From the NCBI GenBank assembly GCA_036653075.1, contig JAVVUQ010000084.1, positions 1 through 6,189 of the forward strand: a stretch of DNA of 6,189 bases, written 5' to 3'. Positions 1 through 5,244 of this stretch are shown here, one piece after another. The stretch is from JAVVUQ01 sp036653075 (lineage in GTDB: Bacteria > Bacillota > Clostridia > Christensenellales > CAG-314). Numbering within the stretch: the first letter of the stretch is position 1; every line of letters starts with the position of its first letter. The position numbers and the translations under genes were made by a program. The notes under the pieces are model-generated. The model worked only from the letters and a program-made list of their open reading frames with translations, had not been told where the DNA came from and searched no databases.

Positions 1-847
1 CTATAGTTAAATCTTTAAAATTTGAATATTGCTTACAGGTTGGGTTATTTGAGTTGCTGTCATTTTCATATTCTCCCTCAATTGCAGCAAATAATCCAAA
101 AGCACGAGTATTTACATCTATATTTTTACAGGTATCATCATATTTCAATTTAATCGTTTGATAATTACCATCAAATGAGCCCATAAATGATTCAATACAT
201 TCTATGCTTAATTGACCATTAATTGTTTTATATCCCATTTTTCCAATAGGAATCCAATCGATATCTGTTAAATCAATATCATTTTTAAGAATATAATGAT
301 AGTATGTATTTGTTACGTTTCTTAAATTGCTTAATTCCTGCGCGTTTGTAATTACATAAGGGTTAGCTGCATCAGCGCCAGTACCTGAATCAAAATTTGC
401 GTCATCTTTTTTTGCTACTACACGATAATCAAAATTTATCGAACCAATTTCTACATTATTATATGTAAATGTAGCTCTTATCGTATATTTACCTACTGTT
501 GTTTTTTCATAGTTTGTTAATATACCGCCTTTTTCATCACTATACGCTATTGAAATGACATTTGGAGTTACTCCAGTTATTGTAAGTGTCGTAGGTAAAG
601 AAGGTTCACCCGCATCGGTTGCTAAATTAAGTTCGGCTGTTATGCCTGTAGTACTACCTCTTGTTGTAAAAACAACCACTGCCTTCCCTAAGTTTTTTAG
701 GTTTTCTGTTTCAGTTGTAGAGATTACGCCATTAGGCGCAGTTTTCAATTCAACTTTAGTTATTGTATCACCCCAATAAATATTACACGCTGATATTATT
801 GAGATTATAGCAATCAGTAAAGCTATTGTGAATAATTTTTTCTTCAT
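1..847 (-). CDS. Surface lipoprotein with Ig-like region and GLUG-type domain (partial, C-terminus outside window)
   Basis: An uninterrupted frame runs from ATG at 847 to base 1 (282 codons), so the C-terminus is missing. An AAGGAGAA ribosome-binding site lies just upstream. The N-terminus is a lipoprotein signal: lysines at 2-4, a hydrophobic stretch at 5-18 and a lipobox I18-S-A-C21, so mature protein should be lipidated on Cys21 and held on the outer face of the membrane. Residues about 30-142 look like a beta-rich Ig-like domain (VGKYTIRATFTYNN near 117-130). Residues about 150-235 show the pattern of GLUG and related beta-helix surface proteins: SGTG at 154-157, NPYVIT at 162-167, NDIDL at 189-193, W198-IPIG and F221-MGSFDG. 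The ligand is unknown; adhesion or a surface role is inferred from family resemblance only. It follows the prepilin gene in the same direction. Confidence 0.85.
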   Translation of the reverse strand, partial: MKKKLFTIALLIAIISIISACNIYWGDTITKVELKTAPNGVISTTETENLKNLGKAVVVFTTRGSTTGITAELNLATDAGEPSLPTTLTITGVTPNVISIAYSDEKGGILTNYEKTTVGKYTIRATFTYNNVEIGSINFDYRVVAKKDDANFDSGTGADAANPYVITNAQELSNLRNVTNTYYHYILKNDIDLTDIDWIPIGKMGYKTINGQLSIECIESFMGSFDGNYQTIKLKYDDTCKNIDVNTRAFGLFAAIEGEYENDSNSNNPTCKQYSNFKDLTI

Positions 848-900
848 AATTTTCTCCTTTATATTTATTTTTTTTATATTTGTTTAAAATACTTTATATT

Positions 901-1031
901 TTTATAATATTATATAATTTGTTTGCTTAGCAACTTTATAATTTCTTTGCTTAACAACTTTATAATTTTTATAATACTATATAATTTCTTTGCTTAGCAA
1001 CTTCATAATTTTATAATGCTATATAATTGAC
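901..1031. repeat. Imperfect 43-base tandem repeat spanning the prepilin stop codon
   Basis: Two 43-base units (946-988 and 989-1031) each start with TTTGCTTA(A/G)CAACTT and end with a (T)TTATAAT.CTATATAATT-like tail. A shortened 24-base unit (922-945) carries only the first part. A lone tail copy lies at 901-921. The last unit continues 21 bases into the 3' end of the prepilin gene, so its final residues and TAA (1011-1013) are part of the repeat. TTGCTTAGCAA inside the unit is an odd-length inverted repeat. This looks like local duplication or slippage and not a mobile element, as no transposase or target-site structure is visible. Confidence 0.75.
904..933 (-). promoter_or_regulatory. Candidate sigma-A-type promoter for the lipoprotein gene, inside a repeat
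   Basis: On the minus strand TTGCTA (933-928) is followed after 18 bases by TATTAT (909-904). The predicted start is near 897, about 50 bases before the lipoprotein ATG. The same pair at the same spacing recurs in the next repeat copy, at 1000-995 and 976-971. In DNA this AT-rich such matches arise easily, so this is a weak call. Confidence 0.3.
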
Positions 1032-2330
1032 TTCGCCAACCGCAATCAATATATTATCTGTTGAAAAGAAAGTTATTCTAAATTTAGCTGTTTTGTTAGT
1101 TGTGCTATTTGCAGTGATATAAGAGATATCAAATTTAGCCGTTTTAAGCATTGCATTTTGTTGCGCTGTAACGTCAACATAAAACGTTGCGTCCTTTGGA
1201 AGATAAATTATTGCGCCATCGATAGGACAACTTACATCGATTATTTTTTCTGTTGTTGTAGTTGTTTCACCAACCGTGTTGCTAACCATACGTTTATATG
1301 TAGCCAAAACTTGTATGCGTAAAGTTTCATTTATAGATGGTTTAGAAATAATAATTTCTGGATTTATACTCCCTTCTATTACAACTGACGCAACCGTAGC
1401 GACAACTTTTGTGTCATTTGATAAGTTGACAAACGTTCCTATTGTAGGATTAGTTGCATCTACAATAGATTTTGTCAATCCAACAATTGAACAAGGAATC
1501 ATTATCGTATTTGAAACTCTTATAATTGCTTCATTTGCTTTGAGGTTGGTATCTCCTTGTGTGTCGGTATCTCCCGCAGCTTTTCCTGCAGCTTTAAATA
1601 TACCTTGTGGCAATGTTGTAACGCCATCGCAAATAACCACGTTATTAAAGTTAAATGAGCTTTGGAAGTTAGAATCTATCATTGTTTTTTGGCTTGTATA
1701 GAAACCATCTGTGCCTATGTACAACGTTTTGCTTGGCGAATAATCTTGTAATATTGATTTGATTCGATTGATTGTTATTCCATTTAAAACACTGTTAAAT
1801 TTTGCTGTTAATTTTTCAAAAAGGTTAGTTTCTGTTAAAGTCTTATCATTTTTTGTTTCAGTAATTAAATTTTTTATAATATGTAATGCTTTTGATTGTG
1901 GTTTTGAAATATCGCTATCCATATAAAGCCAAGCGGTATTTTTACCAATCGCTTCTAATGCTGAAGGATAAATTTTTGTTTCAGCGCCTGCGGTAGAATC
2001 ATCTAAAAGTGTTTCAGCGCCGCCAATTTCCATTTTGTTATGTTCTCTATCGTACCAAATTATTTTGTCTTTTTGTCGTGATTTCAACGAATACTGACTT
2101 AAAACGTAGCGTACTTCATCTGCGTTAAAGTATGCGACATTGTAATCTAACGATGCAATTGCAAGTTCTTTGTTCATAGATGTAATATCTGCTTTGTCAG
2201 CGGAAACCTTTGCTTTGTCTATCGCATTTGTTACAGTTGGGATAATTATCGCTGCTAAAATACCGATAATTACGATAACTATCATCAATTCTACAAGCGT
2301 AAACCCCCTTTTTCCTTTGTTCTTTTTCAT
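1011..2330 (-). CDS. Prepilin-type N-terminal methylation domain protein with long C-terminal region
   Basis: The start is fixed by a perfect AGGAGG (2342-2337) six bases before the ATG. The N-terminus is a textbook class III (type IV pilin/pseudopilin) signal: leader MKKNKGKRG, cleavage predicted after G9, then FTLVE with the conserved Glu at +5 (E14) and a hydrophobic helix to about residue 30. In this family a prepilin peptidase cuts and N-methylates the protein, and the helix packs into a pilus or pseudopilus core. Residues 31-60 continue the amphipathic helix. Residues 61-439 match nothing I recognise. They look mostly beta-rich from about 200, with a Gly/Asp/Thr linker near 248-262 and a Thr run near 356-360. 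At 439 residues it is far longer than typical major pilins (roughly 130-180). No assembly ATPase, platform protein or peptidase gene is in the window, so any machinery must lie elsewhere. Function of the C-terminal region is unknown. Confidence 0.9.
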   Translation of the reverse strand: MKKNKGKRGFTLVELMIVIVIIGILAAIIIPTVTNAIDKAKVSADKADITSMNKELAIASLDYNVAYFNADEVRYVLSQYSLKSRQKDKIIWYDREHNKMEIGGAETLLDDSTAGAETKIYPSALEAIGKNTAWLYMDSDISKPQSKALHIIKNLITETKNDKTLTETNLFEKLTAKFNSVLNGITINRIKSILQDYSPSKTLYIGTDGFYTSQKTMIDSNFQSSFNFNNVVICDGVTTLPQGIFKAAGKAAGDTDTQGDTNLKANEAIIRVSNTIMIPCSIVGLTKSIVDATNPTIGTFVNLSNDTKVVATVASVVIEGSINPEIIISKPSINETLRIQVLATYKRMVSNTVGETTTTTEKIIDVSCPIDGAIIYLPKDATFYVDVTAQQNAMLKTAKFDISYITANSTTNKTAKFRITFFSTDNILIAVGEVNYIAL

Positions 2331-2376
2331 TTTTTTCCTCCTGTTTTTTTAAAGCCCCTGCTTTTAATTTTATTTT

Positions 2377-2400
2377 ATTTAAACGTTTAAATGAATTATA
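2377..2400 (-). promoter_or_regulatory. Prepilin promoter -10 box with a 16-bp perfect palindrome (putative operator)
   Basis: On the minus strand a perfect TATAAT (2400-2395) is followed two bases later by ATTTAAACGTTTAAAT (2392-2377), a perfect 16-bp palindrome centred on CG. The expected transcription start, near 2388, falls inside the palindrome, as expected for a repressor operator. The hexamer 17 bases upstream of the -10 box is GAAAGC (2423-2418), a poor -35, so an activator or another sigma factor may be needed. A palindrome with a central CG flanked by A and T is a common operator style, for example in the LacI family, but the regulator is not in the window. The leader to the ATG would be about 58 bases. 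Confidence 0.5.
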
Positions 2401-2434
2401 TAGTAAATAATCTTTATGCTTTCTCTATTGCAAT

Positions 2435-3058
2435 TCATTTAGTCGTTTCTGCTCTGATTGAATTGATAAGCACTTGCAAATAAAAATCGTTTGCTTTTTC
2501 TTTTGGCGAATTTACTTTCATACAGTATTTCATTCCTTTATTTTCATATCGGTATAAATATATGAATTTTTCGTTTTTCTTTCCTTCGCCGTACCAAATT
2601 TTAATGTTATCAATTATAATAAAATTTTCCAACGACATAAATTCTTTTCCAATGTATTTGCTATTATTAAAAATGGAATATTCGATAAATTCTACTTGTC
2701 CGAGCATTTCGTTTGTATATACTTGACTCAATCCTACTTTATCGCTTCCATCATAAGCTGCGTATACAAATTTTATATCGCCATAATCTAACATATTTGC
2801 ATATTTATCCCATTGCTCCTCTTGAACTTCTTTCCAAGTAAAATCATAAGTTCTTTGAGCGTTATCTAACACTATCGCTGTTGCCGATACTGCTAACACT
2901 ACAATAATCACAATAGAAACAAATAAAAAATTAGCGCGTACCAATGGTTGCGCCTTTACATTTTTATACCGTCGCTTAATTTCCAATTTTATTTTGTCTT
3001 TGTTTAATGGCGCAGAGCTTTCAAATAGCTGATACAACCTTTGATTAATCTTCTTCAT
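2435..3058 (-). CDS. Single-pass membrane protein of unknown family, possible sigma regulator
   Basis: A 207-residue protein with three parts: a basic, presumably cytoplasmic N-terminus (1-42, rich in Lys and Arg), one transmembrane helix (about 44-64, with runs of V, I, A and L) and an outer domain of about 140 residues rich in Tyr, Phe, Asp and Lys (for example YGDIKFVYAAYDGSDK near 92-107). There is no lipobox, and the helix is too far from the start for a typical signal peptide. I recognise no domain. It lies downstream of the ECF sigma gene in the same direction, and an ECF-type promoter matching the one before the sigma gene abuts its start. This fits the usual arrangement of an anti-sigma factor or sensor, but the cytoplasmic part is short and lacks a recognisable zinc-binding anti-sigma motif. 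Upstream GGCGGTGA, 11 bases before ATG, may serve as the ribosome-binding site. Confidence 0.75.
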   Translation of the reverse strand: MKKINQRLYQLFESSAPLNKDKIKLEIKRRYKNVKAQPLVRANFLFVSIVIIVVLAVSATAIVLDNAQRTYDFTWKEVQEEQWDKYANMLDYGDIKFVYAAYDGSDKVGLSQVYTNEMLGQVEFIEYSIFNNSKYIGKEFMSLENFIIIDNIKIWYGEGKKNEKFIYLYRYENKGMKYCMKVNSPKEKANDFYLQVLINSIRAETTK

Positions 3059-3063
3059 ATTAT

Positions 3064-3093
3064 TATTACGTCACCGCCTTTATCTCTGTTTCA
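3064..3093 (-). promoter_or_regulatory. Putative ECF-sigma promoter at the membrane-protein gene
   Basis: On the minus strand TGAAAC (3093-3088), 17 bases, then CGTAATA (3070-3064). The motif matches that before the sigma gene in both boxes, in spacing and in the first and last spacer bases. It also matches the TGAAAC...CGTA pattern known for B. subtilis SigW-type ECF factors. The -10 box lies so close to the ATG (3058) that the transcript would start at about the start codon, giving a leaderless or nearly leaderless mRNA. The SD-like GGCGGTGA would then lie in the promoter spacer and would work only on transcripts starting further upstream. Confidence 0.55.
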
Positions 3094-3108
3094 AAACTTG
3101 ATATATTC

Positions 3109-3305
3109 AATCTCAAAACTATACCATTATAACTTTACAAATTAAATAAATTTATATCTTGCAATCATCTCAAATACTTTATTTATATCTTACAATAATC
3201 TCAAATACTTTATTTATATCTTACAATAATCTCAAAACTATTCCATTGTAACTTTACAAATTAAATAAATTAATAGCTTACAATCATCTCAAATACTTTA
3301 TTTAT
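3109..3305. repeat. Nested direct repeats: two 78-base copies and a 31-base unit
   Basis: Two 78-base copies (3109-3186 and 3228-3305) differ at 5 positions by my count. The last 31 bases of each, a unit containing CTCAAATACTTTATTTAT, also form a full extra tandem unit at 3187-3217. The start of another 31-base unit follows at 3218 and runs into the second 78-base copy. The block fills most of the 286-base gap between the sigma and membrane-protein genes. There is no open reading frame, transposase or CRISPR-like spacing. It looks like local segmental duplication; a leader or regulatory role is possible but not shown. Confidence 0.85.
3118..3126 (-). promoter_or_regulatory. Candidate extended -10 promoter for the membrane-protein gene
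   Basis: TGGTATAGT on the minus strand (3126-3118) matches the extended -10 form TGnTATAAT with one mismatch. Start would be near 3111, giving a leader of about 53 bases that includes the SD-like GGCGGTGA. No good -35 box precedes it. In the second repeat copy the equivalent sequence is TGGAATAGT, a poorer match. This could supply basal expression in addition to the ECF-type promoter. Confidence 0.25.
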
Positions 3306-3344
3306 CGCTTTTTAAGCTTTTTAACTTTTTTTTGAAATTTTTCG

Positions 3345-3890
3345 TTATATATCCATCATTTTTTTAAGCTTTTTCTTCGCTTCTTGCAACATTCTGTATG
3401 TAGTTGAAATTGATAACTTTTCTTCTTTCGCTAACTCCCTTATGGTCATTTGAAACCAAAATGTCTTGTAAATCAATCGGTACTCCGTAGCCGTCAACTT
3501 CTCCATCGCCATAACTAATTGTAGCTTGTCCGAGCTTAACTCATCATTTTCGTATAATTGCTTTTTTATTATTTCAATACCAAAAATTTCTTCTCTATTA
3601 CTACGTCGATTTTCACTTCTTATATAATCTAACGCGCGATTTTTTGCTATTACACATAAATAATTGTATCCATTAAACCCATTTATATATTTGCTCGCAA
3701 TATGTCCCATATCAGCAAATATTTCAATCAATATGTCTTCGCAATTTCCATAATTTCTTAAATATTTAAAAGCCACGGCAAAAATGCTCTTTGATGTTAA
3801 TTCAAAAAGCTCATCTGTCTTATCAACACCTCTTTTTATTGATATAAGACAATTATTTATTTCTTCAATCTCTCTTTTCCCCTTTTGCAT
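3345..3890 (-). CDS. RNA polymerase sigma factor, ECF (sigma-70) family
   Basis: A 181-residue protein, the usual ECF size. Region 2 spans about residues 26-95 and includes NYLCVIAKNRALDYIRSENRR (76-96), the region 2.4-like helix that contacts the -10 element and ends in a basic stretch. A linker (about 96-120) leads to region 4 (121-178), with a helix-turn-helix at about 148-177 (TIRELAKEEKLSISTTYRML) that should read the -35 element. It directs core RNA polymerase to a specific promoter set, usually under control of a membrane-bound anti-sigma factor. Start at 3890 is the only in-frame ATG before an upstream stop at 3920-3918. Its ribosome-binding site is weak (GGA eight bases upstream), which suggests low translation. 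Two candidate promoters lie upstream, one with the ECF-type TGAAAC/CGTA motif, consistent with self-activation. Confidence 0.9.
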   Translation of the reverse strand: MQKGKREIEEINNCLISIKRGVDKTDELFELTSKSIFAVAFKYLRNYGNCEDILIEIFADMGHIASKYINGFNGYNYLCVIAKNRALDYIRSENRRSNREEIFGIEIIKKQLYENDELSSDKLQLVMAMEKLTATEYRLIYKTFWFQMTIRELAKEEKLSISTTYRMLQEAKKKLKKMMDI

Positions 3891-3931
3891 TGTGTTTATC
3901 CATTTTTTGCTTATTTTCTATAAGTGAAAAA

Positions 3932-3960
3932 AATATAAATCTTACAATTTCCCTTGTCTA
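3932..3960 (-). promoter_or_regulatory. Candidate housekeeping promoter of the sigma gene
   Basis: TAGACA (3960-3955), a 17-base spacer and TATATT (3937-3932) on the minus strand; each box matches the sigma-A consensus at 5 of 6 positions. Predicted start is near 3925, leaving a leader of about 35 bases. It lies just downstream of the ECF-type promoter and could provide a basal level of the sigma factor. Confidence 0.45.
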
Positions 3961-3990
3961 TATTACGTTAAGCTATAAACTTTTGTTTCA
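3961..3990 (-). promoter_or_regulatory. Putative ECF-sigma (autoregulatory) promoter of the sigma gene
   Basis: TGAAAC (3990-3985), 17 bases, then CGTAATA (3967-3961) on the minus strand. It shares TGAAACA-N15-ACGTAATA with the site before the membrane-protein gene, and it matches the SigW-type consensus known from B. subtilis. Start is expected near 3955, about 65 bases before the ATG. Directly upstream, 3990-4010 is pure A/T and forms a 9-bp inverted repeat (ATAATTATT/AATAATTAT), which could act as an UP element for the alpha subunit. Confidence 0.6.
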
Positions 3991-4333
3991 TAATTATTAT
4001 AAATAATTATTATTTAATTAATATAGATTTCATTGCTATACAAACATTACTTTCTTGTTTCAATAATTATCTATTTGCATTCAAACTGCACTTAAATTTT
4101 ATTAATATCTTATATAATTTAAACAAATCTTTTTAATTTAAAAATCGACATATTTTGCGTATTGACGTCATATTATTACAGTGTAAATAACATATAATAA
4201 TTGTAGTGAAACACATAGATATTATTCGCTTTAAAGTTGCATTTTATTTATACAATTATCTGATTTTTACCTAATAAATACATACGATTACAAAATTATT
4301 TATACAATAAATTCAATTACAAACATAATAACA

Positions 4334-4362
4334 TTAATATTTTATATTATTAAAATTATACT
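4334..4362 (+). promoter_or_regulatory. Candidate sigma-A-type promoter of the deacetylase gene
   Basis: TTAATA (4334-4339), a 17-base spacer and TATACT (4357-4362). The -10 box matches at 5 of 6 positions and the -35 box at 4 of 6. Start would be near 4369, giving a leader of about 24 bases that contains AAGGGAG (4381-4387) before the ATG. Confidence 0.45.
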
Positions 4363-4392
4363 AATTTATCATAACCATATAAGGGAGTTATA

Positions 4393-5145
4393 ATGAAAAG
4401 CGCATTTGACAAAATTCCTGCTATTTCTGTTCTTGTTTTATCAATATACATAATTTTTGTTTTATCTGTGCAAATTATGCCTGTTTTAGCAAAAGCTACA
4501 CGCAAAACACCCATTTACAGCGTTGATACTTGCGACAAAAAAGTTGCGATTACCTTTGACGCCGCTTATGGAGCGGATAAAACTGTTGAAATAATGGATA
4601 TTTGCGATAGCTTTAATATTAAAGCTACTTTCTTTCTCGTCGGCTTTTGGGTTGAAAAATACCCCGATATTACTAAATTGATTTGTCAACGAGGCTTTGA
4701 AATTGGCACTCATTCACAAACACACCCTAACTTGCCTCGACTTGATGAAAAACAAATACGATTACAGTTATCTCAATCAATTAAATTAATAAACGAAACT
4801 TGCAACGCTAAAGTTTCTCTTTTTAGAGCGCCTTTTGGAGATTATGACAATAAACTTATTTCTATTTGCGAATCTATGAAAATTATCCCTATTCAGTGGG
4901 ACGTCGACACCCTCGACTGGAAGGGCATCAGCGCAGCGGAAATTAACCTAAGAGTTATGAAGTATACAAAAAAAGGCTCGATAATTTTGTGCCATAACAA
5001 TAGCAAACATATTACACAAGCTTTACCTCTTATTATTGGAACATTACAAAGCCAAGGTTATAGCTTTACAACCGTAGGAAACTTGATTTATAACGAAAAT
5101 TATACTATCGATCCAAACGGACGCCAATACCTTAACGTCGCTTAA
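4393..5145 (+). CDS. Membrane-anchored polysaccharide deacetylase, NodB homology family (PdaB-like)
   Basis: A 250-residue protein with an AAGGGAG site five bases before the ATG. Residues about 11-33 form a hydrophobic signal/anchor, so the catalytic domain (about 48-235) should lie outside the membrane, acting on peptidoglycan or another N-acetylated glycan. The five NodB motifs are visible: TFDAA (54-58), H107-S-Q-T-H111, R145-A-P-F-G, DVDTLDW (170-176) and L199-C-H201. D56 is the expected catalytic base, and H107 and H111 are metal ligands. The second Asp of the usual TFDD motif, also a metal ligand, is Ala57. From memory, that change occurs in sporulation-associated PdaB-like relatives, so activity may be altered but need not be lost. 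The IQWDVD and IILCHN segments also recall Clostridial PdaB-like proteins. A spore-cortex role is possible but not shown here. The downstream SSB-like gene is 99 bases away. Confidence 0.92.
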   Translation: MKSAFDKIPAISVLVLSIYIIFVLSVQIMPVLAKATRKTPIYSVDTCDKKVAITFDAAYGADKTVEIMDICDSFNIKATFFLVGFWVEKYPDITKLICQRGFEIGTHSQTHPNLPRLDEKQIRLQLSQSIKLINETCNAKVSLFRAPFGDYDNKLISICESMKIIPIQWDVDTLDWKGISAAEINLRVMKYTKKGSIILCHNNSKHITQALPLIIGTLQSQGYSFTTVGNLIYNENYTIDPNGRQYLNVA

Positions 5146-5167
5146 TTATTTTTTGTTTTATTGCCCC

Positions 5168-5178
5168 ATTTAAACGTT
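5168..5178 (+). promoter_or_regulatory. Partial copy of the prepilin operator upstream of the SSB-like gene
   Basis: ATTTAAACGTT matches the first 11 of 16 bases of the palindrome at the prepilin promoter, including the central CG; the rest of the second half-site is lost. It lies 66 bases before the SSB-like ATG. I find no convincing -35/-10 pair beside it, so it may be coincidental. Confidence 0.2.
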
Positions 5179-5244
5179 CGTAGTTTATAAAAATAATACT
5201 TAAATTTATTACCATAGAATAAAATATCAAAGGAGAAATATAGT

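Larger units (their letters stand above)
3891..4392. other. Divergent AT-rich intergenic region
   Basis: This 502-base spacer separates the divergent sigma and deacetylase genes. I see no convincing coding sequence or structured RNA in it. The left end holds the two minus-strand promoters of the sigma gene, and the right end holds a plus-strand promoter for the deacetylase. The middle is almost entirely A and T. It contains an 8-bp palindrome TGACGTCA (4163-4170) and, on the plus strand, a CATATT (4169-4174) and CATATAAT (4191-4198) pair that loosely resembles a sporulation SigE promoter, with a 16-base gap that is longer than usual. Confidence 0.7.

Noticed and set aside
1276..1701. Open plus-strand frame of 141 codons opposite the prepilin gene.
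   Set aside because: It lies opposite a strongly supported gene, has no good ribosome-binding site and resembles no protein I know; it is a shadow frame.
2351..2364. Small hairpin AAAGC-CCCT-GCTTT followed by T-rich DNA on the plus strand.
   Set aside because: Only five base pairs, no plus-strand gene ends there, and on the minus strand it is not followed by a T run, so it is not a terminator.
3109..3305. Repeat block as a CRISPR array.
   Set aside because: The units are tandem or nested with no regular unique spacers and no adjacent cas genes.
3865..3903. A 12-codon minus-strand ORF starting at ATG 3903 and overlapping the sigma start in another frame.
   Set aside because: It has no ribosome-binding site and no recognisable sequence. 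It could be a translational regulator, but nothing beyond position supports it.
4163..4170. TGACGTCA palindrome in the divergent spacer as an operator.
   Set aside because: Only 8 bp, found once, and not placed against a convincing promoter.
4207..4229. TGAAAC (4207-4212) upstream of the deacetylase as a third ECF-type promoter.
   Set aside because: The nearest CG lies after 14 bases and reads CGCT; neither spacing nor -10 sequence fits the other two sites.
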